A stretch of 64,000 nt of DNA from Homalodisca vitripennis. Lineage: Eukaryota > Arthropoda > Insecta > Hemiptera > Cicadellidae. Below are positions 25,201 through 37,851 of this stretch, in pieces. A program made the translations under genes and the position numbers. The notes below the pieces were generated by a model. It was not told the DNA's origin. It ran no database searches and worked only from the letters and a program-made list of their open reading frames with translations. The stretch's first letter is position 1. The number at the start of each line of letters is the position of its first letter. The stretch covers positions 40,593,001 through 40,657,000 of the forward strand of contig NC_060214.1 in the NCBI RefSeq assembly GCF_021130785.1, in the 5' to 3' direction.

Positions 25201-26530
25201 AGTACCAGAGAAGAAGAAATTTTAATTTGTGAGACGTTTAAGCGATTTTAATTGGCCATTATGCGCGATTCTGTTTCATCCATCACTTCGAAGGCGGAGT
25301 GTTAAGTTCCTTTCAATTGAATTAATCTTTTGTACTTAAATCCACCGTTACACTGCATTTACATCATGCTAAAGTAGTAGTATAACTCATAGTATTCAGA
25401 TAGGTTCTGGATTTAATCTCGATGAGGTCAATGGCCACCTGTAAAAATCTACAGTTTTTGGTGATTTTTAACTTATTTATGTATGTAGGTATTATTGTGG
25501 GTTTTTTTGTAGAAACAGAATGTATATATTTTCCAGCAGTGCAAGCTAACGTGTTAAAACTATTATGTTTTAAGTTTTTGTAATAATAAGCATATTAATA
25601 AAAAAATTAAACAAACCATATTATACTATTGCCAATAAAATTGTCGTAAATGTAAACAAAAATAGTAATAGATAAATATATTAAACAGTAATATCTTAGA
25701 TCTAACTTGATCTTATGTACCCCATTGTAAAAGTTTCTAAATCAGTTTTAGTCACTGAAGTTGTATAAATGCTGCCACAACGGAAGATAGAGGGGGTCAC
25801 TATTCTTATTCATTTTCGGACTGAATTAAGACTTAAAGATTTTATCAATATTGTGTGGTACGATGTTATTTCTATTTTGTTTTTTTATAAAAGTTTACTA
25901 ATTGTTATAATACAATCTTAATTATGACTTAATTATATTCCATCATGTAATGTTTTAATATTCAATATCATGATAGGGAATTTTAAGTATTCAATACACT
26001 AATCCAAAACAGCCTGAGACTTTATTGAAACACGTTTGTTTTTAATACCGACCATCCTGATCGGCAACTTTAATAAATCAAGGAATGATTAGTTAAAGAT
26101 TATTGACCCATAATTAATTTCTGTTACCTACCAAAATTAAGTAGGAATATTACATCTAATTTTGTTATAGTTATAAATATAGCTCATATATTTCTATGCT
26201 TAATAAGCCATGAATATCTTTTTTTAGTAATGAGAAAATTTTTATCACTGAATGTTGGGCTGGTAAAAACAACCCAACCGAAGCTCACCGACGCAGGAGG
26301 GCTCACTTCAGATTGTTTATACCTGACAGTAGGACCAAAATTGTGGACAACAAGGACTGAAGAATTACATAATCTGGCCACTCCTATAGATGTCCAGGAG
26401 CGGCACATAATTTACCGCAAATATCGAGCATGGAATTAATTGGTGTATGTCTGGCACGAAGGATGACTTTTAGGTAGATGGAGTTTTCTTAGTATTGAAG
26501 ACTGGACATGAGAGAGTGCTGTCCCTTATC

Positions 26531-26715
26531 CGCTTTAAGTAGAGAGGCTGGAATAGAGCTGGTCTTCCTTTCTTCGATGGCGACATGACAGAGATCGAAC
26601 TCGAGTTTTCATTCGGATCTCAACAAGAAACGGTCCCTACCCATAGCCGTATCAATCCTGAATATCCTGTCACTCCAGAAGCAAGCGCAAAGGTCCTGTT
26701 AGGACTAAGTGCAAT
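26531..26715 (+). repeat. dispersed repeat, copy 1 of 3
   Basis: Blocks GGAATAGAGCTGGTCTTCC, GACATGACAGAGAT, GTCCCTACC and TGTCACTCCAGAAGCA then GCAAAGGTCCT recur at 40548-40740 (plus) and, with a different block order, at 36475-36680 (minus). Copies are diverged and no coding frame is shared. The element is not recognised. Confidence 0.6.
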
Positions 26716-28600
26716 CTGAGATTACTCAGATTCTCGTAAAGTTAAAGTAAAGCATATCTTATTTTACCACGTGAAACTAGGGCTTAAAGGTGATTTTAGA
26801 ACCACCGAAAATGATCGGGTGACGAGCTGCTTGCATGAACAGGATCGCTCAGTAATCATCCATCCGAGGGGTTAGATCATCTTAACTCATACTTGTAGAA
26901 GATAAGTAATTATAATATACAAAACATATTTTCCGCATGTAAATTGAAACCCCAATATTTTAATTGTTTTTGATAACACATTTTTATAACAAAGCACCAT
27001 ATTATCGTTACAAGCACGTAGTTACTGTCGCTAGTAATTAATATAAACAAGAACCGTTCTCCTTCTTACCCATACCCAGTTTACGTCATCGCAATGGGTC
27101 TAGCTCTGTTGACTTGGAATTCTGCCAACAATATTCTAAATTTTAAATTTGTATCTCATAAAGTGCATTTGTATATTATTGTGTTTTTTTGGCAACATGC
27201 TGTGGTTGACAATATCAGATTACCATCGCTAAGCGGAATGGCCATATATTATTTCAGTATTATAATTTGCATGAAAAATTTCAAAATTAAAATGAGAACC
27301 CAGCATATTTAAGGTAATTTTGTGAATCAGTTTGAGTTCCAAAACATTTTAAAGTAAAAAATAAGATGGATGAAAACCAATAAATTAAAAGCCGTTGGCG
27401 GAATTATTAAACTGTTTTTCCATCACGTCAACCCAAGTGCTGGTAAAGTTGGTACGAAGCTAAGATTTCCTATCAGTTTATTTACATCTTTTAACCAAAC
27501 ATTTAAACCTACACTGTTTGGTATAGGAAACTGTCTTGTGTCTAGTTTATTAATTCCTCAATGAATTTAACTTGTTTGAGCATGTATTATGTGCTTTCTT
27601 GCTAATGTGTGTTTTTTACTTGATTTTGAATGTGTTAGGGAAACAGTATTCAGAAAGTGAAGAATTATTATTGAGGACTATCCTATTATCGACTTTGATT
27701 AAAGATATGTAAAATTGGTATATTTCAAATAATCTCTCTTTAATATTCTTACATTAAGTAAGAAAGGAAAAATATCCTGATTCCAGATCTGATTGTTAAA
27801 TACATGGAATTACGTGATAAATAAACTTATTAACACGTAATAAATATGCACGTTTTTTCAAAATTTTGGTAATGTAATGGCAGAGGTTAGTGTAAATTAA
27901 TGGAATGGTAATGCCAGTTATTATTTGTACCTCATATTTGTATATTTGTATCTTTTATGCAACAACAGTTTTACATAACAGTTTTAATAAGTAAAATAAA
28001 AAATAAAGTTTAATTAAAATTGTTCCAAATACAATTGTTCCTTTATTTTGCTCTGAAATGCCAATGCGTGTATAAAACATTGTGTAATTGTGTATTCAAA
28101 ACACAGAGAGGACATAGTTAATTACAAAATTCAAGCCAACTGAAAGACAAACATACATCTGCATAATTAAATTCTTAATTAGGCATCTGAAATAAATGTC
28201 ATCAGTTAATTAACAATAGAATGAAACATTACTAATGTACTTAGTAGTTCTCCTCTAATCATAGAAAAAAAGTTGTAAGGTACAAAGAAATTTAAATTTA
28301 TTTGTATACTATTTTTAATTTGGGTAAAAATTGCAAGTGAATATAAATATATTATTTCAATTGTTAAAATTGCAGTATATTAATTATTGTTATAAGTCAA
28401 AATAAAACACAATTGGTTTTAGAATTTTATTTGTACATATAAAAACTGGTTCAGTATCTAACCCCAAATATTTGCACTTAATACTTAAAGACAAACTATT
28501 GTGAAATGAAATCTTCTTATTAACCTACTTAAAAATGACATGCTTGTAACGTACGTTTTGATCAGTATGAAATAGAATGCAAATCCATGGATACTTGCTA

Positions 28601-28601
<1 letters not shown>

Positions 28602-28667
<66 letters not shown>
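28602..28667 (+). repeat. (TA)n microsatellite, 66 bp
   Basis: Pure TA run, which produces two artefactual Tyr-Ile frames on the minus strand. Confidence 0.97.
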
Positions 28668-28670
<3 letters not shown>

Positions 28671-29212
28671 TTTCATGAGCATTTATTAAGAAAATGTACA
28701 AAGGCATGCTTGTGACGTAACTATTATTCAGAAAGATAACTGCTATTTGCATTCAAATCCGCGGGTAACTGCTACTACATTCCGATTGAATAAAACTTAA
28801 CGCAGCCAGTTTCGAGTTTTCTATTATAAAATGCAATAAAAAATTTAATTATTATATTGAATCCACTTCAACATTTTTATCATAACATCAAGTTATTTCT
28901 TCAAAAACTTAACGATATTTCTAATAATGAAAGAAAAACGAAGGCGAATGACAGACGATAATTTATGAGAAACTTAATACATTAGCGTAATGCATTACTT
29001 ATTTCACTACGTAAATGAATTATCCAACAACAATCACGTAAATTATATTTAGATGTTGGTCAATAATAGAGGTCAATTTACTAAAACTCTTCAAATAACC
29101 TCCGATTTATTCAATTTTAATTATTCAGATTGAACGAAACAAACGTTCTAGTCTGACATTCTTATATGAGCCTTGTTATCTAAAGTACGTCAGTGTCTAA
29201 GTTCGCTACACC

Positions 29213-29887
29213 ATGGAATATCTTCCAAAGGACATGCATTGGTTATGCCAAACATTTGGGGGTTTACCATTGAAAAGTACTCCAGAGACTAAAAGTATCA
29301 AACAACTAACATTTTCCCTGGCAGGATTCTTATGGTGTTTAACTTTAGTCCTGATACAAGAAGTACTCTCATCCTTTATCCTTTACTTTATCATCGCGGA
29401 AGGAAAGTTCGACCTTAACAAAAATAAAACAATTAAGTTCACAGTAACTCTGGACGTGTTGTCTTTGCAAATAGTGGCGGCTGTCACTTTCTTAAGTTGC
29501 ACCTGTAAGTATCCAATGTTTGTCGGGCGTCTTCAACATCTTGGAAGCGAGTGAACTGTGATCTTCAGTGCAAGAGAGAAGAGGTCCGGGTCCGAGGAAA
29601 GTCAAATCTTGCTGTTGACTGTCACAACTTTGTTGTTTCATTATCAGCTTTGCATATATCGCAATGAATGATGTAAAAGTGTTTGTATTAATCAGCTATG
29701 TCAGCATGTTATTGTTGGATTGGACCCGAACTTACTGTTATCCTTAATTTCACACATGTGGCTCAAAATATTGCAATGGGTTTTAGAATGGTTAGTGTCA
29801 AGATGAAAGAGGAGATTGCCTGCAACATAATTGAAAGAATGGGGATGAACCTTGGTCAGTCTAATGTTGAAATTACTCATGGAACAC
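29213..29887 (+). pseudogene. GR pseudogene exon 1
   Basis: 675 bp against 670 bp in the intact copy. It ends ..GGAACAC before donor GTAAGT, the same position and phase as the intact gene. The first 114 codons are open, and a second open segment starting at about 29698 in another frame recovers the FTHVAQNIAMGF region (FTHVTESIIMGF in the intact gene). Indels of +2 and +1 can be placed between 29505 and 29570 by comparison. Confidence 0.85.
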
Positions 29888-31841
29888 GTAAGTAAACCAG
29901 GTTCTATTTTAAAATTTAAATAATTTAGTTATTACCCATAAAACCGAAAAAAGAGAAAAGGGTCATAAGATAAATATGTTGCAAGAATGTTGGCTAAGTT
30001 TAACACACACCAAAAAACAAAGTTACACGAGACATTGTGTCAGAATATACTTGGATTTTATAGGTCTTTATTTTGACATCTTAAGTTCATATTGTTGTTG
30101 GAGGTTTTTGTTTCATAGCAAATACAATTCGGCGTAGCTATACTCCGAGCTAAACCTCGTTAATAACGAAAAATATTTCGAACCTTGTCATTTTAAGGTT
30201 ATCAAGATTAGTAGAGTGAATGATACAATTATGAGTCACACATTAAAAATCAGGCGCTCTGGTGCATGCATATTTGACTCTTTAACGATTATCGCGGCTT
30301 ACGACGTACTTATTAAATTAAATAAAAGCACCAAAATACTCCCCTACAAAACTTGAATTGAAAAAACTTAAACAGGAACATTTGCCATTCGCATTTAATC
30401 TGACACGTTCAATCATTCAATTGATCATTACCTTCCCACTTGTCTTTCAAGATTCAATTAACAAAATTAATTTAAGTGAGTTTAAAGCTTGAAATAAACT
30501 GGAAAAAATTAGTAAATAAAATATAAAAGTTTAAATCCTGAAAAAATGTAGAGGCTTGTTAGGGTTTAATGCCGACTCACGGACCATGGTTTTCCTCCTG
30601 TGAAACAAGCAGCAGCAGTACGCCTAATACGTCGCTTCCTCCATCGGGGCTTCCTTGCAGTCGACTCAGTATCCTTGGATGGATGAGCAAGAATCAGATC
30701 ATCTTGTAGTTGTACCGAATGACAATAACACATGGGGGTGGTGACTTCTGAGGTCGTAGTAATAAATACTCGAATTTCAAAGTTTACTTATAAGTTCCAA
30801 TTTAATTAATGAAACTTACAAGCACCACTGTTTAGTTGGTAAATTAAATCAATGCCTTGCCACGTTGCTGCCAATTAGAGTACAAGAAATAACAATGTAT
30901 CTCTGATAGGGTGGGGCCTAAAATATCCAATGTTCTATTCAATTTATGCTTACGATATTTTACTTTATAAAAACTTTAAGATTTTACTTCCCTTCGCAAT
31001 ATGTAGACTCACAACCCGGGCGTCGGCCCGTCTTGGCACGAGACATTGAAGCTGTAGTCTAAGAAGGGTTATTTCTAGTCGGTAATTACTAGAAGAGGAA
31101 TAGAAGTTATGAAAGTGGTAGCCATCTACTAAAATAATACGTGAGCTCACCTAAAACAAATTCCCAACGGTATTAGCCATTGAAATGAGACAAAAAACGT
31201 ATCACGACAACGTGCTCGTCAGAAGGACGACGCCACAACTTGTATCCATTTCAATCAAGCAAATAAAAGATCTTACTTTACTATTTACAACTTTACTTTA
31301 CGTTACATTCATTTTTATATGTGGCTAATTTAATTAATACGTAAATATAAACTTTTACTTACGGACATAGGCGCGCGAGGTGAAATCGCGTCACGTAGTT
31401 GGGCTGGTACGAAGGGTTACAATAAAATATTCATAAGCGTGCCAAATTAAGTAGTTAGTCCGTCGATAATTTAGTTCCGGAACATTGGAAAAAAATTAAT
31501 ATTAAATTGTACTGGCTAACTAGGTTGTGAAATGTTGCATTATATAAAATGGAACTAACTAACGGTACATAGTCACTTAGAAACTAAGCTCTACGTTAAG
31601 CTTCTACAGCAATTATTATTTAAAGATACTGTCATGTGGTAATACTGAGCTAAATAATTGCATGCTACTGGGATGTTAAATATTACAGCCTTGTCTATAA
31701 TGCCAGAAGCTATTAAAATGTATTATTTTATCTGATAGCAGATATCACTAATTTATTGACATATTCGTTTAATAATTTACGATTAAGCATGTTGATTATA
31801 CTGAAAGTGCATCGTTACAGTTTTATCGTTTTATGAATTAG
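29888..31841 (+). other. pseudogene intron 1
   Basis: AT-rich, with two GC-richer patches (about 30550-30740 and 30965-31160) that look like old repeat fragments of unknown class. The intron is about 2 kb here, whereas intron 1 of the intact gene is only 372 bp. Confidence 0.55.
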
Positions 31842-32119
31842 GCACAAACACTGTCCAAAATCGAAAAAAAACTGAAGTCTCTGATGAACACCTACTGGAT
31901 GCTGTGTGACGCCGTACACCAGGCTAATGACTTCTACTGCGATCAGCTGATGGCCGTCATGTTCTCCTTATTGTCCACGTCACTATCAAGGCTTACTTCT
32001 TCTTCTTGTTCCTCAGAGCTGGTGAGGTTTTCGCTATGATTTCAGAGGCAGCCTGGGTCTTAGTTTACGTCTGCTATGCGGTTCTACTAGTAAACTCAGG
32101 CACAAACGTTACTAACTCG
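31842..32119 (+). pseudogene. GR pseudogene exon 2
   Basis: 278 bp against 275 bp. Acceptor AATTAG and donor TCG|GTAAAT match the intact gene. The frame encoding SLMNTYWMLCDAVHQANDFY is offset from the spliced frame by the 5' gain, and the later segment (VHVTIKAYFFFLFLRAG) is in a third frame because of the missing T near 31970. Confidence 0.85.
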
Positions 32120-32908
32120 GTAAATACTACCTTTATAAAATAGTAATTCATCAATATATATTACTAAGTATGGTATACGTGAACGTTATTGAGTAACAAA
32201 CTAATTGTTTGTCCCGTAATAATTTTACTGTGGAAAATAGAGAAAAGCAAATAGCACGTCTAATTGGTCACGTATTTTGTTTTATAATGAGGAAAACTGA
32301 CCCAAGATTGTGAGTTACAGTTGGGAGATGGAATTTAGGAATCTGGGTTTTCATGATTTTTCTGTTTTCTACCTATCTATTTTCTGTTAGGAAATTCCCA
32401 AGAAACAATGAGCTACGGTAAACATTAAAAGAAAGTAAAGTACGATGTGGATTATATACTTTATTAGAATCATCTCGTATTCTTATGTCATGCAATATCA
32501 CACTCCATGGCGCTTTACCGTCAGTACCAGAACCAAATGGCTTGTCAGAAAGGTTTTACTAAATTTTCAATATTACTTTTACCAGTGTATTAATAAATAT
32601 CTCGATTTATACTTTGTGTGATTATTAAGTCAATAGGACATAAAAACTAATATTATAGAAACAGCTGAATTGAACCAATTAGGGAGAGAAAGTTAATGGG
32701 TTTTCCCTTCATTAGCTACTTATAAAGAAAATCAATTGCACTGGATGAAATAAATATGTGTCTGTTTTAATAATAAAAGTTACATTTTTGTATAGCTAAA
32801 TGATCTTGCAATTAATACGTAATGTATTATCCTTACAGTATAACATTTCATGAGCATGAAACATTTATTGAATTCCTTACAATTACCAAATCTTTGACTT
32901 TGTTTCAG

Positions 32909-32977
32909 GCTGAAGAAATGAGGCTGGTTATTTGTCAGTCGGTAAACAAAGATCTGAAACCAAGCTTAAGGAAACAG
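32909..32977 (+). pseudogene. GR pseudogene exon 3
   Basis: 69 bp with CAG acceptor and GTGAAA donor, encoding AEEMRLVICQSVNKDLKPSL and RKQ. It aligns residue for residue with exon 3 of the intact gene (ADNTAVMICKLINKDLDPSF). No lesion. Confidence 0.85.
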
Positions 32978-33121
32978 GTGAAAATTGTTCAAATAATTGA
33001 GAAAAAAAAAGGAATTTACTAAATAATTATTTATAACAGGAACATAATATGTTACATATAATATTATAATATATTATATTATTAACTATTCTAATCCTAA
33101 TGATGTGATTTGAATTTCCAG

Positions 33122-33211
33122 CTGGAAGTGTTTCTGCTGCAGTTAATTCATCACAACACAAAATTGTCCGCTCGCGGGTTTTTCCAGATCCACAACGAGA
33201 CCCTCACATCG
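33122..33211 (+). pseudogene. GR pseudogene exon 4
   Basis: 90 bp, acceptor CCAG, donor GTAACT, encoding LEVFLLQLIHHNTKLSARGF followed by FQIHNETLTS. It differs from exon 4 of the intact gene at 17 of 90 bases. The FxxQL...G.F pattern is typical of the region before the last helix in insect GRs. Confidence 0.88.
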
Positions 33212-34205
33212 GTAACTTGTTTCTCCTTTTTAAAGATAATAAATCTTTTTTTTATAAAGTTACTTCATATACTTTGAATACACTTTGCTGTATATACAAT
33301 AAATTAATAATTAATGAAATATTATCATGGAAATTAATATATTTATACTACTAAAACTACTATTCATTTGCAATTAGGTAAGAAGAAATGAGAAATTAAC
33401 TGGGCAACACCGGACATTAAGAAAGTAATTTTTGTTTTAAGCCAGATATCTGTTCGTTAGGTATTTTATATAGTTCAATAAAATATTGCTACGCTAAATA
33501 TATGAATATTATGCATGAATGTAAATTTAAAACTTTTTGCGACAAGTTTGTACTAAATTTTTATTGTATAACATAAATCCTTTGTGCAAAACATAATTTA
33601 ATCATAAGGGTAATCTTATTTACCATTGCATGGCTTATACAAATTAAAGTAATTTTATAAGAGATTTTTCTTAAATGTGAAGAGGTTACTAAGTCAGAGT
33701 ATGCGCATTGTTAATCTCAATAAAAAGCAACACATCTCATTTAAACTAACCAATCACTATTACTAAATCCAAAACAGTTCTCATTAGTTATTGAAAAGAA
33801 ACGAAAATTTACAGGAAAACTCTATTTACATCCACAAACTATAACCCCCTACTCTAACTAACAGCAGAAATGGTTATTACTCCGAATCCTTATCTTAACA
33901 CCAACAGATAGACATCCGACAGATTTGTCATTGGATTCCTTACTCAAGCTCTTACTGAAATCTTAACTGTTTATGGGTTATATAAATATTCCTTGATACA
34001 CCAAAGGGTAGTAACTCGGAAAGATTCGAGCTTCACTGAGATCGGTTACAGACCATTCTGCCGATGGTTTAAAAAAAGGGGGGGTCATCGTAGATATTTA
34101 TCTGGTTAGGTAAATGTGCCATGAAAGATTTAATAGTTAATGAGAGAGATCCAAGCGTAACTGATGATTTTGTCCCAAATTACGGTATTTGATCTGTCTG
34201 TACAG

Positions 34206-34274
34206 ATGGCTGGAGCGGTGACAACTTACCTGGTGATACTGATCCAGTTTCAGACAGAGCGACAAACTACCTAG
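34206..34274 (+). pseudogene. GR pseudogene exon 5 (terminal)
   Basis: Acceptor CTGTACAG, then MAGAVTTYLVILIQFQTERQ, TT and stop. The TYLVILIQF signature is complete. The first 44 bases are identical to the intact gene's exon 5. The stop is three codons later than in the other two copies. Confidence 0.88.
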
Positions 34275-36474
34275 ACTAGAGAAACGGTTGTCTGGTATTA
34301 AGCTTTGTACAAGATGTAACACAGAGTCACTTATATTACATATTCTACTATCAAGAAGTTTAATTTGTTTCTCAAGTGTTTCACTTGTAGAGCCGCACAA
34401 CATTCAGTATAGCGACTGCATATTACTACTATAACTAGTACACCACAATTATAAAACTGTAATAGTACATATTAGAATTTAACTGTACGTTAGGTATAAA
34501 GATATAAAACCAACTGTAAAAATAAAAATAAAATAACTGTACCTCAATATCTATATAAATAAGTGTTTGTATTTATTCGAAAACAGAGTGTGGTGCTTTT
34601 TACTACACGTCTTATAATGTTGACACTAACCTTATAGTTTGCTCAGATTTGAGTTGCTGAGTCGTAAAATTTAGATTTTAATGAACGCTTGATTTTAATG
34701 TACTTGATCAGCTGTTGCTTTGTACAGCAGCTTCATACAATTTTAATTCGTTGTATTGTTTTGCAGTTGTTGTATTTACTAAACTATATTGTATTTACTA
34801 CATATGTTGTAAATATTTATTGTTTGTAGTTATGTGTAATAAAGGCCACTCTCATTTTGTAAAAGTAGACCAGAATGTATTAAGCATTTTATAAATAATA
34901 CATTTGTTTACTTCTGCGCCCAAAAATGTTTTAGCTATCTGTGAACATCATCTATCAATCTCGAGTGACTATTTATCTTGCAAATAATAAAAGTTTGAAA
35001 TTAAAATGTTATTAAAGCTGACGCAAATAAAACATACTCCATTTGGTATTCTTTCCTTACTACATTTTAATCTCAACAAATACATCAATGGTTGCTTGCA
35101 AAATATACAGTGGAATTGGAAGACACAGTGAATCAGACTAGAGCAAAATGTTTAGGCATGTGCCTTAATGCGGGTTAATTTCACTTTGTACAATAGTACA
35201 ATGTACGAGTACGCAACAAAGTTATTTATACCTTTTTTTTTTTGTTCCTGCTAAGGTTTCCTACAAGGTAATGTAAAATGTGTAGGTAACTAAAACTCAG
35301 CCTATTTCATGGAGTGATATGCACCACCACTGAACGATGTGAAAATAATTGAAGGCACTTCATCAATTTGAGAGGGGACTAAACATTCAAAAATATGTCT
35401 GGTGATTTGATAAGACACTTAATTAAAACTGTAGTTATTAAAATGTATAGCATTATTGTGCCCTTAATATAGAATTACTAGTCAGTGTTGCTCACAAACA
35501 TGAGGAACGGTTTAGTTGTGGTATAAAGGGTCACTTTTCTTCTATTTTTGCTGAAAAGAGCAGTTAAATGCACTAATCACACAGGTGTGGAAGAGTCTTC
35601 AGGACTGCTGTCAGTTGTTTCACAATATTTGTCTAACTATGAGAATGAGAACAAGTGGTGATCAAGCAATCGAATTTATCCATCAAAACATTTTTCATCT
35701 CCCCCTATTTATTCTGTGCACATTATATCTAAATTACTAGAAAATATGTTACAAAAAGACAAATATTATCTATAATATGTTATAAATAGATAACATTAAT
35801 GTATTGAAAATCAAATTATACTATACCACTAACGTACTACAAGCGGAATGGTGGAAATGCACGTAGAATAACAAATCGAAAGAACTAAATAGATTAAGAT
35901 TTCTTGTAATCAATATTTGTGTAAACATTTAATCCCGGTGATTACTGATAATTGTATTTAATTAAACTAGTTCAACAATGTCCAGTATTATTTAAGAATT
36001 CCAAGTTGTAATTTAGGTCGCAATAAAACTTTGGGGATTTGCAAGTTTAATTAGTAAATAAAGTTCAAGAAAGGAATTGTTTGCTACCCACAACCAATCA
36101 GGAGTCTGTGAATTCAGCAAGGAGGAAGTTGTCAAAGTTTCTGAAAGTCAATAAGATTCGTCTGGTCGTTTCTGCTTAGTAATTTTGATTTTAAGAAAAG
36201 TCGTTCCAACTTTATAAATTGAACAGTGCATTTTTAAACCTGTCGCTAGGTCTATTTTTACTCACCAGTGAATTAAAACTATTGTTCTAACAGGATAACC
36301 TGAATACTGGTGGTTCGTAGAATCAAAATATATGAAATGAATATTAGAATTGCGTTGGACTTTCTGCACAGTCCATTACTAACTTTCATACCTAATTTAA
36401 ATACCCGTATAAATGTTATAATATTTGATTTCATTTGATCTATTTAGACAAGAAGCTGTGAAATCCTATCATTG
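34275..36474. other. spacer between the convergent GR loci
   Basis: AT-rich. An AATAAA-type signal occurs near 34523, about 250 bp after the pseudogene stop. No gene seen. Confidence 0.55.
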
Positions 36475-36680
36475 CATTAGTCTAAAAAGGATCTTTGCGA
36501 TTTTGGTTCTGGAGTGACAAGATATTAGTATGGGTAAGGTCAGTAAGAGAGGGCCACATGCTTAAAGAACACATGAGGAGGGATAGCGAACACTGTAACT
36601 ATCTTGTCAAATTTGATGAAGATCAGCTACCTATGTTCCAGCCTCTTCCAGAAAAAGTGTGTAGGTAGGGGCAATACTTT
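36475..36680 (-). repeat. dispersed repeat, copy 2 of 3
   Basis: On the minus strand: GCCCCTACCTACA, then GAGGCTGGAACATAG, then TTGTCACTCCAGAACCA and GCAAAGATCCTT. It shares these blocks with 26531-26715 and 40548-40740, with the CCCTACC block moved. It directly precedes the satellite array. Confidence 0.55.
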
Positions 36681-36823
36681 ACTATACACTGGAAACAGCG
36701 TTTAACACTGAGAGACCTTCCCCAATCTTACACTCAATACTTCGCAATAAACAACACCAGTGGATCAACACTTTAACCCCAATATCTCGACATTTGTCAC
36801 AGTGATAAACACACACACAAACA

Positions 36824-37851
36824 TGTCATATCATGTGAGGGTGTGACTCACACATTCATGGGTTTATCTAGATGGAACACCACCTCGGTATATGTATACT
36901 CAGTGTACTCGTATGTTTACTGATATACATAAATCAACAAGAAGTTAACCGTCCTGGGGATATTATTAGCTTGTCATATCATGTGAGGGTGTGACTCACA
37001 CATTCATGGGTTTATCTAGATGGAACACCTCGGTTTATGTATACATAGTGAACTCGTATGTTTACTGATATACATAAATCAACAAGAAGTAAACCGTCCT
37101 GGGGATATTATTAGCTTTGTCATATCATGTGAGGGTGTGACTCACACATTTCATGGGTTTATCTAGATGGAACACCTCGGTTTAATGTATACATAGTGAA
37201 CTCGTATTTTTACTGATATACATAAATCAACAAGAAGTAAACCGTCCTGGGGATATTATTAGCTTGTCATATCATGTGAGGGTGTGACTCACACATTCAT
37301 GGGTTTATCTAGATGGAACACCTCGGTTTATGTATACATAGTGAACTCGTAAGTTTACTGATATACATAAATCAACAAGAAGTAAACCGTCCTGGGGATA
37401 TTATTAGCTTGTCATATCATGTGAGGGTTGTGACTCACACATTCATGGGTTTATCTAGAATGGAACACCTCGGTTTATGTATACATAGTGAACTCGTATG
37501 TTTACTGATATACATAAAATCAACAAGAAGTAAACCGTCCCTGGGGATATTATTAGCTTGTCATATCATGTGAGGGTGTGACTCACACATTCATGGGTTT
37601 ATCTAGATGGAACACCTCGGTTTATGTATACATATGAACTCGTAATGTTTACTGATATACATAAATCAACCAGAAGTAAACCGTCCTGGGGATATTATTA
37701 GCTTGTCATATCATGTGAGGGTGTGACTCACACATTCATGGGTTTATCTAGATGGAACACCCTCGGTTTATGTATACATAGTGAACTCGTATGTTTACTG
37801 ATATACATAAAATCAACCAGAAGTAAACCGTCCTGGGGATATTATTAGCTT
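36824..37851 (+). repeat. tandem array: seven copies of a ~146-bp unit
   Basis: Units begin TGTCATATCATGTGAGGGTG at 36824, 36972, 37119, 37265, 37410, 37559 and 37704 and end ..GGGGATATTATTAGCTT. Unit lengths run from 145 to 149 bp through single-base indels. Each unit carries the palindromic block GTGTGACTCACAC, which includes TGACTCA. An 86-codon frame spanning two units (37313-37573) is read-through of the repeat. It sits between the convergent GR loci. Confidence 0.96.

Larger units (their letters stand above)
23411..29212. other. long AT-rich gene desert upstream of the GR pseudogene
   Basis: Contains the repeat at 26531-26715, the (TA)n array at 28602-28667 and a patch around 26230-26440 open on both strands (69 and 74 codons) with less AT-biased codons and no recognised motif. 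Frames at 23592-23813, 27094-27312 and 27370-27564 look like chance. No other exon is supported. Confidence 0.55.
29213..34274 (+). pseudogene. gustatory receptor pseudogene (five exons, multiple frameshifts)
   Basis: Paralogue of the intact minus-strand receptor, with the same five exons and intron positions: 29213-29887, 31842-32119, 32909-32977, 33122-33211 and 34206-34274. Exon 1 opens MEYLPKDMHWLCQTFGGLPL and matches the first ~100 residues of the intact gene, then loses frame near 29510-29530 and again downstream. In exon 2 a net four-base gain near its start shifts frame and gives an early TGA. A single T is missing near 31970 (TTATTG against TTATTTG in the intact gene). Exons 3-5 are open and their splice sites are intact. 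Seven-helix receptor function is therefore lost unless the assembly contains several errors. It points toward the intact gene (convergent). Confidence 0.85.

Noticed and set aside
28485..28752. Two minus-strand Tyr-Ile frames
   Set aside because: Read-through of the 66-bp (TA)n array.
37313..37573. 86-codon frame with two copies of MEHLGLCIHSEL
   Set aside because: It only translates two satellite units; other units have indels that close the frame.
36824..37851. Possible CRISPR-like array
   Set aside because: The units are contiguous tandem repeats with no unique spacers, in a eukaryotic context.
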